Assembly: GCF_000012505.1 (NCBI RefSeq)
Contig: NC_007513.1
Location: 2,046,001 to 2,110,000, forward strand
DNA from: Synechococcus sp. CC9902
GTDB lineage: Bacteria; Cyanobacteriota; Cyanobacteriia; PCC-6307; Cyanobiaceae
Length of the DNA stretch: 64,000 nucleotides
Direction of reading: 5' to 3'
A model generated the notes under the pieces. The model had not been told where the DNA came from, made no database searches, and saw only the letters and a program-made list of their open reading frames with translations. Below are positions 56,605 through 64,000 of this stretch, in pieces (position 1 is the stretch's first letter; the number at the start of each line of letters is the position of its first letter). A program made the position numbers and the translations under genes.

Positions 56605-58020
56605 ATGGTGAGCGCCCCCCAGCCAGACAACGACGAATCGCCCAAAGGGGGACGCTCGGGTTACGGACGAGATCGCCGCAACCAAGAGCCGAGTTTTGAA
56701 GGCCTCCCCGATTCGGTCCCACCCCAGAACATTGAGGCCGAAGAAGCGGTATTGGGTGGGATCTTGCTCGACCCAGACGCCATTGGCCGGGTTGCCGACA
56801 TCCTGCAACCTGAGGCGTTTTACCTCAATGCCCATCGGGAGATGTTCCGCACGGCCTTGATGCTGCATGGCCAGGGCAAGCCCACCGACCTCACCTCGAT
56901 GACCGCCTGGCTAGCGGACACGGGATCACTTGAAAAAGTCGGTGGCAATGGCCGACTGATTGAACTGGTGGAGCGGGTGAGCTCCACAGCTTCAATCGAG
57001 CAAGTGGCACGACTGGTGATGGACAAGTTCCTTCGCCGCCAGTTGATCCGTTCGGGCAATGAAGTGATCAAGCTGGGCTTCGATCAAAGCCTGCCGATGG
57101 AGCAGGTGCTCGATCAAGCCGAACAAACGATTTTTGCCATCAGCCAGGAAAAACCCTCCAAAGGGCTCACCCCCACCGCCGAAATCCTCACCCAAACCTT
57201 CGAAGAAATCGAAAGCCGCTCCCTGGGCACCTCGGTGGCGGGCATCCCGGTGAACTTCTACGACCTGGATGCGATGACCCAGGGCCTGCAGCGCAGCGAT
57301 CTGATCATCGTCGCCGGCAGGCCGGCGATGGGTAAAACCTCAATCGTGCTGAACCTGGCCAAGAACGTGGCCCAACTGCACGATCTTCCCGTTTGTGTGT
57401 TCAGCTTGGAGATGAGCAAGGAGCAGCTCACCTACAGATTGCTCTCGATGGAAGTGGGCATCGAAGCCGGGCGACTGCGGACCGGGCGACTGCAACAGGA
57501 GGAATGGCCCCTCCTCGGCCAAGGCATCAACACCCTCGGGCAACTGCCGATCTACATCGATGACAAACCCAACTCCGGTGTGCTGGAGATGCGATCGCTC
57601 TGCCGACGGCTGATGGCCGAACAGGGCAAGGAGCTGGGCCTGGTGGTGATCGATTACTTGCAGCTGATGGAAGGATCCACCCCCGACAACCGGGTGCAGG
57701 AGATCTCGCGGATTACGCGAGCCCTGAAGGGAATGGCCCGGGAACTGAACGTTCCGGTGATTGCGCTCTCCCAGCTCAGCCGTGGCGTGGAATCACGGAC
57801 GAACAAACGACCGATGCTGAGCGACCTGCGGGAATCGGGATCGATTGAGCAAGACGCCGATCTGGTGTTGATGATTTACCGCGACGAGTACTACAACCCG
57901 GAAACCCAAGATCGCGGCATCACCGAAGTGATCCTCACCAAACACCGCAACGGCCCCGTCGGCACGGTGAAACTACTGTTCGAGCCCCAGTTCACCAGGT
58001 TCCGAAATCTGGCGGCGTAA
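56605..58020 (+). CDS. dnaB: Replicative DNA helicase
   Basis: DnaB unwinds the replication fork as a hexamer. The 471-aa protein has the N-terminal domain beginning PPQNIEAEEAVLGGILLDPD, the linker helix region, and the RecA-like C-terminal domain with Walker A IVAGRPAMGKTSIVLNLA, VFSLEMSKEQLTYRLLSMEV, LVVIDYLQLM (Walker B) and RESGSIEQDADLVLMIYRDE. The N terminus carries about 40 extra polar residues (MVSAPQPDNDESPKGG). No intein is present, unlike several cyanobacterial DnaB. It is normally followed by mnmG in this lineage; here about 5 kb intervenes. Confidence 0.96.
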   Translation: MVSAPQPDNDESPKGGRSGYGRDRRNQEPSFEGLPDSVPPQNIEAEEAVLGGILLDPDAIGRVADILQPEAFYLNAHREMFRTALMLHGQGKPTDLTSMTAWLADTGSLEKVGGNGRLIELVERVSSTASIEQVARLVMDKFLRRQLIRSGNEVIKLGFDQSLPMEQVLDQAEQTIFAISQEKPSKGLTPTAEILTQTFEEIESRSLGTSVAGIPVNFYDLDAMTQGLQRSDLIIVAGRPAMGKTSIVLNLAKNVAQLHDLPVCVFSLEMSKEQLTYRLLSMEVGIEAGRLRTGRLQQEEWPLLGQGINTLGQLPIYIDDKPNSGVLEMRSLCRRLMAEQGKELGLVVIDYLQLMEGSTPDNRVQEISRITRALKGMARELNVPVIALSQLSRGVESRTNKRPMLSDLRESGSIEQDADLVLMIYRDEYYNPETQDRGITEVILTKHRNGPVGTVKLLFEPQFTRFRNLAA

Positions 58021-58160
58021 TAACTGCAGCACGATGAACGCAGCCATACTCAACACATTGGCCGATATGCAGACACAAGCTTTTTAGAGCTCGGTTGTTA
58101 TCAGGTACAGACGAAAAAGTTTTCGAACTGAACTATCAAGCCGACCAAAGCCGAACAGGA

Positions 58161-58204
58161 ATGCTCGATTTGGACCTTAGGTCGAGCCTAAATGCTCGAT
58201 TTGG
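58161..58204 (+). repeat. Direct repeat, candidate AraC-type operator
   Basis: ATGCTCGATTTGG occurs at 58161-58173 and again at 58192-58204, 31 bases apart from start to start (three helical turns). Between them is a TTAGG-TCGAG-CCTAA dyad. The pair lies 58 bases before the start of the big gene, and an AraC-type regulator gene lies at the far end of the same block; AraC proteins commonly bind direct repeats at such spacing. No other copy was noticed in the window. Confidence 0.45.
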
Positions 58205-58261
58205 CCCCTCAATGCAGCAGCAATCTCCAAAACTGAGAGTTGCCTGTGAAGTCGATGAGAC

Positions 58262-61200
58262 ATGCCCGCCAGCACTTGCGTCGTTGCTGAAACCGGTAAT
58301 GCAAAAGAAGCCGAAAGTGTTTCTTATTTAACACACGGCGCAACGAATGCAAATACTGATCAAATACAGCACATAACAAGCAGCCTCAAGGCACCTAGAG
58401 ACAACGAAACAAATCACCGACGAAAACAAACAAGCCCTCTCGTTGCGACCAATCACAACATCAACGATGTTGACTGGCTGCAAGGCCTAAATGAACAGAT
58501 CGCCTGGATCGAAGGTGATCCAATTCACGAAATATCGAAACAACTCAATCAGAATAAAAAAGCAGGAAAAACGATCGATGAGCTGCACATTGTTGCCCAC
58601 GGCAGCAATGGTGAAGTCAAACTCGGAAATACATTCCTCACCAAACAATATCTAGAAGAGTCTTCTCTTCTCCTACAGGAGTGGAAAGTTGAAGCCATTT
58701 ATTTATGGAGCTGCGAAGCAGGACGCAACACAGAACTCATCAAAACGCTGGGCAAAATCACGGGAGCTGATGTTTACACAAGCAAAAGCGAGATCAACAG
58801 CAAGCAACCCAACCTTTCATCCAGCACAGGAAAAGAGGCATCACTTGAGGCACTGATTGGCATAGCAAGGCTCAATCGATGGAGCGGGGCGCTGGCAAGC
58901 ACACAAGTTCTTGATGCCAACTTTCAACAACTGAATTTCGATCACAACAATTACAACACATCCTTCAATAATCCGTACGGAAGCGCAACAGCAGGAGATG
59001 TAGTCCTATTTAAAAATGTAATCACAATCGGCGGTCAAGTCGTCGACGCTCTTTACACAGTAGGCAGCATTAGCTCAGACATAGGCATAACTTTTGTCGA
59101 CTATGGAGGACTTGATGCTACATACATTTCCAGCTATTTCCCTACATCTTCAACTTCAGACCACCTGATTGAAGCTACAATTAGTTTTTACGAAGGCGGT
59201 ACATTTACAGGCTCCGGAACAGGTAACAGAGTCACCCTTGAGAACGTTGCACTCAACACATATGACATCGATCTGAAGCAGTTTCAAGTATTTAAGGATT
59301 TTAATTCCTACGAATTAGCCGCCGGATCAAATACAAATCTTGACGTCACAGTACAAAGCGACGGATCAGTCAAATTCCAAGATACGTCGCTTGCAAATAT
59401 CAATCCTAATGGAACAGACGATAGGGGCCGAGCTCGGGTTTATTACGACGCAATTGATACATTTGAGATTGCCATGGGCACACCTCTTAATACCAACGTA
59501 GTATTTTTCTTAGACTTTAGTGTTGGACCCTCCTGGACAGGGGACACCACAACAACAGATACTCCAGCAGCAAACTTCACCTGGAGCACCCGCAATTTAA
59601 CTGAAGCGTCAGCAAATGTTGGCTCATTTACTGAAACAGCCACCATTACCTTTAACCATCCAGGGTCAACGATTTTCGCTGGATCCAATGGCGACACTAT
59701 CACTCATAGTGCGACAAATGTTCCAGCAGGACTGACCACTGTTGTTACACGCGCATCCGACACAACAGCAACGATCACGGTCACCGGGAATGCTACTAAC
59801 CACACGACATCCGATGACTTAAGCAACATCGAGCTGGAATTTGAGAACAGCGCATTTGTTGTTGGTTCTGTAGGAGCTAGTTCAATTACCGATGCACGAA
59901 TCACCAATTTCGGCCTGAGCTTTATTGATGACACAACTCGGCCCACCATCGCCATCACCGATGACGATGCCGATAACTCCTTAAGCGCTGGTGAGTCATC
60001 CACACTCACCTTCACCCTCTCAGAAGCATCCACTAATTTCGTTGAAGCCGACGCCACTGTTACCGGTGGGGCCCTTTCCAACTGGACCGCTGTTTCCAGC
60101 ACCGTTTACACCGCCACTTTTACGCCCACAGCAGACAGCACCACCAACGGCGTCATTCACGTCGCTAACGATAAATTCTCTGATGCTGCCAGCAACACCA
60201 ACCAAGACGAAGACGACGCCAACAACACCGTCACCTTCACCGTTGATACCACCCGGCCCACCATTGCCATCACCGATGACGATGCCGATAACTCCTTAAG
60301 TGCTGGTGAGTCATCCACACTCACCTTCACCCTTTCAGAAGCATCCACTGATTTCGTTGAAGCCGACGCCACTGTTACCGGCGGCGAACTCTCCAACTGG
60401 ACTGCTGTTTCAAGCACCGTTTACACCGCCACTTTTACACCCACAGCAGACAGCACCACCAACGGCGTCATTCACGTCGCTAACGACAAATTCTCTGATG
60501 CTGCCAGCAACACCAACCAAGACGAAGACGACGCCAACAACACCGTCACCTTCACCGTTGATACCACCACAACTCCTTCTCCTTCGCCTTCTCCTTCGCC
60601 TTCGCCTTCTCCATCGCCATCCCCTTCGCCGACTCCTTCTCCCTCAGCGACGCCGACTGCTGAAATTGAATCAGCATCAGAGAGCGCAGGAGATGTTTAT
60701 CTCCTCCTCGATACCTCCACGTCCATGCGCCACAGCGAGGGTAAAGATCACAGCAAATTCCAATGCCTGTTAGCCCTTGAAGCATTCGCACAAGATGCCG
60801 AACGCGCTGGCTATCAGTTTCAACGCCGCGACACCAACAGCACCATCACATCGACGCAATTACTCCAAACCCTGGCCAATCAAACCAGCACACAAGCAAT
60901 TCAAGAGCTGGATAATTACACCATCATTGATAACCCAAATGATTCAAATACTGCCGATGATCTCAACATTAATCTGATTACTTACGACTACCACGTCCAA
61001 CACAACACCTTCATCCTTTCCCCCACAAATCCCAGCAGCGGCATCGATACAATGCAATCGATCCTGTCGCTCAAAATGGCAGGGCAAGTGCATGGAAATT
61101 CAATAAAAAACAACTCCAAATGGAAAGAACTTGGCCTGCCTGATCCCAATCGGTTTGACCTCCACAAAGGCCGTTCGGACAGGCCTTCCAACCTCTATGC

Positions 61201-61717
61201 CGGCACAGAATTACTCGGCGCCTTGGAAGGGCTCAACTATCTCCTCAACAACAAAGCCAACGACACCAGCCGGCGCGATCAATCCACCAAAATCTCCCTC
61301 ATTCTCGATGGCAGGCCAGAACGACGCAGCTGGTGGGACACCAGAACGAACTCCGCTTCTGACTCCATCACCGGCCAGGCCATTCCGCTGCCCGAAAGCC
61401 TCGGCAAAGAAGACATCACCACATCAGGCCTGCTCTACGACAACAAGGGCAACCCGCATTTTTTCAAGAATAATCAGGGCCAATGGCAGTGGAAGGCGAT
61501 GCAAAACGATCTCAATGCCGCCCTCGATCGCCTAGCCACTTACTCAACAGATCCCACCACGATCCAGGTGAATGCCTATGGCCTGAACAACACCGACAGC
61601 ACCTCCCTCAACGCCACTTATCAAGACCTCTTCTCCAACCAAAGCTTCGACAACTCGTCCAGCAGCTGGAGTTACGCCCACCAAATCATCAACTCGCTGG
61701 GAGATATCAACTTCTAA
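58262..61717 (+). CDS. DUF4347 - Ig-like - von Willebrand A multidomain protein
   Basis: This 1151-aa protein has an unusual layout. Residues about 65-200 form a DUF4347 domain (ELHIVAHGSNGEVKLGN, IYLWSCEAGRNTELIKTL). Residues about 205-450 are beta-rich. An Ig-like or cadherin-like segment follows, then two nearly identical 105-aa Ig-like repeats (559-663 and 664-768), a Ser-Pro linker (769-797), and a von Willebrand factor A domain from about 810 with the metal-ion motif DTSTSM. DUF4347 marks the N terminus of large secreted adhesin-like proteins. No signal peptide or C-terminal RTX repeats were seen. The ATG at 58262 is the first in a clean frame. A surface or secreted adhesion role is likely by family. 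Confidence 0.8.
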   Translation: MPASTCVVAETGNAKEAESVSYLTHGATNANTDQIQHITSSLKAPRDNETNHRRKQTSPLVATNHNINDVDWLQGLNEQIAWIEGDPIHEISKQLNQNKKAGKTIDELHIVAHGSNGEVKLGNTFLTKQYLEESSLLLQEWKVEAIYLWSCEAGRNTELIKTLGKITGADVYTSKSEINSKQPNLSSSTGKEASLEALIGIARLNRWSGALASTQVLDANFQQLNFDHNNYNTSFNNPYGSATAGDVVLFKNVITIGGQVVDALYTVGSISSDIGITFVDYGGLDATYISSYFPTSSTSDHLIEATISFYEGGTFTGSGTGNRVTLENVALNTYDIDLKQFQVFKDFNSYELAAGSNTNLDVTVQSDGSVKFQDTSLANINPNGTDDRGRARVYYDAIDTFEIAMGTPLNTNVVFFLDFSVGPSWTGDTTTTDTPAANFTWSTRNLTEASANVGSFTETATITFNHPGSTIFAGSNGDTITHSATNVPAGLTTVVTRASDTTATITVTGNATNHTTSDDLSNIELEFENSAFVVGSVGASSITDARITNFGLSFIDDTTRPTIAITDDDADNSLSAGESSTLTFTLSEASTNFVEADATVTGGALSNWTAVSSTVYTATFTPTADSTTNGVIHVANDKFSDAASNTNQDEDDANNTVTFTVDTTRPTIAITDDDADNSLSAGESSTLTFTLSEASTDFVEADATVTGGELSNWTAVSSTVYTATFTPTADSTTNGVIHVANDKFSDAASNTNQDEDDANNTVTFTVDTTTTPSPSPSPSPSPSPSPSPSPTPSPSATPTAEIESASESAGDVYLLLDTSTSMRHSEGKDHSKFQCLLALEAFAQDAERAGYQFQRRDTNSTITSTQLLQTLANQTSTQAIQELDNYTIIDNPNDSNTADDLNINLITYDYHVQHNTFILSPTNPSSGIDTMQSILSLKMAGQVHGNSIKNNSKWKELGLPDPNRFDLHKGRSDRPSNLYAGTELLGALEGLNYLLNNKANDTSRRDQSTKISLILDGRPERRSWWDTRTNSASDSITGQAIPLPESLGKEDITTSGLLYDNKGNPHFFKNNQGQWQWKAMQNDLNAALDRLATYSTDPTTIQVNAYGLNNTDSTSLNATYQDLFSNQSFDNSSSSWSYAHQIINSLGDINF
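59936..60565 (+). repeat. Two tandem 315-bp repeats inside the vWA protein gene
   Basis: Unit 1 is 59936-60250 and unit 2 is 60251-60565. Their 105-aa products differ at only two positions (residue 34 Asn/Asp and residue 46 Ala/Glu), and the DNA is nearly identical. Such similarity implies recent duplication or gene conversion. Unit number may vary between strains. Confidence 0.9.
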
Positions 61718-61989
61718 GACAAACATGTTTAACAACTAAGAGGACAGGCATAATCTTCTTCAATAACAATAAACCCATTCAATACTTGCAGAAGGAAAAA
61801 CATTTTCCATGAATCCTCGAAACAAGCCGCAAGCTAAACTACATATTAACTACTAAAATTATTGCTAGGCTCGTCGCTAAAATAAAGGATCATTCTTAAT
61901 AGCCCCTGCAAACTTAATTCAAGCCATCTTTCTTTGGCTCTGCGTTATCACACTCTGGGTTCACAAAAAAGCCATCAAAACAATATTCA

Positions 61990-62955
61990 GTGAAAGTTCT
62001 CGACGCCACATTCCGAAGCTGCGCTGATCTACAGGAGCTCTTTCAGCCCGTTTCCCCCGACCTGAGCGCCCTTCAATTGAGCGAGGGCCCGTTAAAAGGT
62101 CGACTGCAAATCCTCAACCTCGGTTCATTTCGTCTCACCTTGCTTGAGACCAACCAAGCAATGTTTCTGAGTGGCACGAGGCGGCCCCTGCCATGCACCA
62201 TTGCTATTCCCCTAAGCGACCCACAATCTGCTGACCCCATACGCGCCCAGGGAGTCGACATGCCATGGCCTGGACTAATGGGATACAACCATCAATTGCG
62301 TGACTTTGATCTACGACTGGCAGCGAACACCCCATTGGCTTCAGTGATTATTTCAAAGGAGCACTTACATGAGCGCCATCAACAACGCAAAGCTGGGGAC
62401 CTCCCTCTGGAGCGCTGGGAACGCAGCAATCAACTGGAACTCTGCGAACCAATTCGCACACAACTACGCACACAACTGGGCGACATAGTTGACAACCAAA
62501 GCAGCAGACATATGAATAAAGCAACCGATCAACTGATCGACACTATTTTTCAGGCATTTCAAAGTCTAAATGCACGCACATTGCCAATTGCCAAGCGGCA
62601 AACACGCCATGCCGCAGCGATCGAACTCCTGCACTGGTGCTCTAATAATCCATCCAAAAATCTCACCATCACAGAGCTCAGTGACGTGCTCTATCAATCC
62701 CGAACATCCTTGTTCAACGGATGCCAGGATCATTTCGGACGGACGCCAACAGAACTACAACGGTGCATTCGACTTGATCTCGTACGCCAGCTTTTGCTGA
62801 ATCCAAAGCGCAGCGATGCTTTGAAGTTGAAGGGCGTCGGGGCGATCGCAACTCACATGGGCTTTACCAGCCGCAGCCATTTCGCCCGCCGCTACAAGCA
62901 GCAATACAACGAGCTCCCGCAAAACACCTTGAGCCAAGGCAGCACCTGCGGATAA
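61990..62955 (+). CDS. AraC-family transcriptional regulator
   Basis: This 321-aa protein has a C-terminal AraC-type double helix-turn-helix (residues about 215-315): [40 protein letters not shown] then VRQLLLN, and [20 protein letters not shown]. The N-terminal 200 residues are a sensor domain of the type that binds small ligands, with [20 protein letters not shown] and [15 protein letters not shown]. Marine Synechococcus carry few such regulators. The GTG start is at 61990. It follows the vWA gene after 272 bases that contain no gene, and a direct repeat near the vWA promoter is a candidate target. Confidence 0.88.
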   Translation: MKVLDATFRSCADLQELFQPVSPDLSALQLSEGPLKGRLQILNLGSFRLTLLETNQAMFLSGTRRPLPCTIAIPLSDPQSADPIRAQGVDMPWPGLMGYNHQLRDFDLRLAANTPLASVIISKEHLHERHQQRKAGDLPLERWERSNQLELCEPIRTQLRTQLGDIVDNQSSRHMNKATDQLIDTIFQAFQSLNARTLPIAKRQTRHAAAIELLHWCSNNPSKNLTITELSDVLYQSRTSLFNGCQDHFGRTPTELQRCIRLDLVRQLLLNPKRSDALKLKGVGAIATHMGFTSRSHFARRYKQQYNELPQNTLSQGSTCG

Positions 62956-62962
62956 TGAAGGC

Positions 62963-64000
62963 ATGAGCTTCACTGCCGCCCCCACTGAATCCTTCGATGT
63001 GATCGTCGTTGGCGGTGGCCATGCCGGATGTGAGGCGGCCATCACCACGGCACGCCTGGGCTTGAACACTGCTTTGTTCAGCCTCAATCTCGACCGCATC
63101 GCTTGGCAGCCCTGCAACCCTGCCGTCGGTGGACCCGCCAAAAGCCAGCTAGTGCATGAAGTGGATGCCCTTGGGGGCGTGATCGGCCGCCTCGCCGATG
63201 CCACCGCAATTCAAAAGCGCACTCTGAATGCCAGCCGCGGCCCCGCCGTCTGGGCCCTACGCGCACAAACCGATAAGCGGTTGTACTCCAGACAAATGCT
63301 GCAACTTCTGCAGCACACGCCCAACCTGGCGCTCCGTGAAGCGATGGTGACCGGCCTCGAGGTGGAAGGAGAAGAGGAGCAACAACGCATCCAGGGCGTT
63401 CGGACCTACTTCGGAAGTGTGTATGCCGCCCAAGCCGTTGTGCTCACCGCCGGCACCTTTCTCGGTGGCCGCATCTGGGTGGGGCATCAATCGATGGCCG
63501 CAGGCCGTGCCGGGGAACAGGCTGCAGAGGGGCTCACTGAAACCCTGCAAGGCCTCGGCTTCCACACCGATCGCCTCAAAACGGGTACTCCTGCCCGGGT
63601 GGACCGGCGCAGCATTGCCCTCGATCAACTGGAGGAGCAGCCCAGCGATGCCGCCGACCGCTTCTTCTCCTTTGATCCCGCCGCCTGGGTGAGCGGTGAA
63701 CAGATGAGCTGCCACATCACCAGAACAACGGCAGAAACGCACCAGCTCATCCGCGACAACCTTCATCTCACTGCCATCTACGGCGGAGTGATCGACAGCA
63801 AGGGCCCCCGCTACTGCCCCTCGATCGAAGACAAAATCGTTCGCTTTGCCGACAAAGAGAGCCATCAGATCTTCCTTGAGCCGGAAGGGCGCGACACACC
63901 TGAGATCTATGTGCAGGGCTTCTCCACCGGCCTACCGGAGCCGATCCAATTGCAATTGCTGCGCAGCCTGCCCGGCCTCGAACAAGCGGTGATGCTGCGG
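62963..64000 (+). CDS. mnmG: tRNA uridine-5-carboxymethylaminomethyl modification enzyme, 5' part
   Basis: MnmG (GidA) works with MnmE to modify the wobble U34 of certain tRNAs with FAD and NADH. The frame starts at an ATG at 62963 and stays open to the window's end; 346 residues are visible. The Rossmann motif is [20 protein letters not shown], followed by [20 protein letters not shown] and [18 protein letters not shown]. Also seen are [14 protein letters not shown] and [17 protein letters not shown]. All are the usual MnmG motifs. The C-terminal domain lies beyond the window. It starts 8 bases after the AraC gene stop. Confidence 0.97.
   Translation, partial: MSFTAAPTESFDVIVVGGGHAGCEAAITTARLGLNTALFSLNLDRIAWQPCNPAVGGPAKSQLVHEVDALGGVIGRLADATAIQKRTLNASRGPAVWALRAQTDKRLYSRQMLQLLQHTPNLALREAMVTGLEVEGEEEQQRIQGVRTYFGSVYAAQAVVLTAGTFLGGRIWVGHQSMAAGRAGEQAAEGLTETLQGLGFHTDRLKTGTPARVDRRSIALDQLEEQPSDAADRFFSFDPAAWVSGEQMSCHITRTTAETHQLIRDNLHLTAIYGGVIDSKGPRYCPSIEDKIVRFADKESHQIFLEPEGRDTPEIYVQGFSTGLPEPIQLQLLRSLPGLEQAVMLR

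Noticed and set aside
58095-58331. 78-codon frame upstream of the DUF4347 gene
   Set aside because: It overlaps the start of the clear 1151-aa gene and runs through the direct repeat; composition is not gene-like and no homology is apparent.

Overview
The window looks like the chromosome of a marine unicellular cyanobacterium of the Synechococcus/Prochlorococcus group. Most of it is GC-rich, densely packed housekeeping DNA. The inference rests on two O2-reducing flavodiiron proteins, two acyl-lipid desaturases, a DUF3747 protein, a MEKHLA-domain protein, a SNF2/SWIM pair and a cyanobacterial-type ABC1 kinase. No rRNA, tRNA or CRISPR array was found, and no photosystem gene lies in the window. 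Species assignment was not attempted.

Layout. 1-9 kb: 3' end of pgk, a 3-hydroxyisobutyrate-dehydrogenase-like gene, murG, a CobD-like enzyme, a scar made of two convergent gene fragments (5.4-5.8 kb), pyrD-rnhA and a DUF3747 gene. 8.8-12.3 kb: the secE-nusG-rplK-rplA-rplJ-rplL cluster on the minus strand, with an L10 leader and several hairpins. 12.4-19.6 kb: a ClpB-type unfoldase, gloA, eno, an ABC1 kinase and two unknown genes. 19.8-22.1 kb: a small degraded integrative element, bounded by two copies of the argJ 3' end, with a truncated integrase and two secreted-protein genes. 22.1-33 kb: argJ, coaE, a 2OG-Fe(II) dioxygenase coupled to gatB, thiO, ndk, speA, alaS. 33-38.5 kb: a SNF2 helicase, SWIM protein, MEKHLA protein and Hsp20. 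38.7-46.7 kb: a divergent NRAMP-family transporter, then flv3 and flv1, which are separated by about 3 kb carrying two surface-glycan-type transferase genes, one of them very AT-rich. 46.7-56 kb: rubrerythrin behind a dyad operator, an FMN reductase, the glycine cleavage genes gcvH-gcvP with a PLP lyase upstream, and two desaturases. 56-64 kb: rplI, dnaB, an inserted block (1151-aa DUF4347/Ig-like/von Willebrand A protein plus an AraC-type regulator) and the 5' part of mnmG.

Functional themes. Oxidative and redox defence is well represented (flv1/flv3, rubrerythrin, FMN reductase, glyoxalase, small heat-shock protein). Three accessory insertions stand out against the conserved backbone: the argJ element, the flv glycosyltransferase island, and the dnaB-mnmG block with its candidate AraC operator. 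Starts were adjusted inward from the longest open frame wherever family alignment, signal peptides or a ribosome-binding site favoured it. No database search was run; family calls come from recognising motifs.
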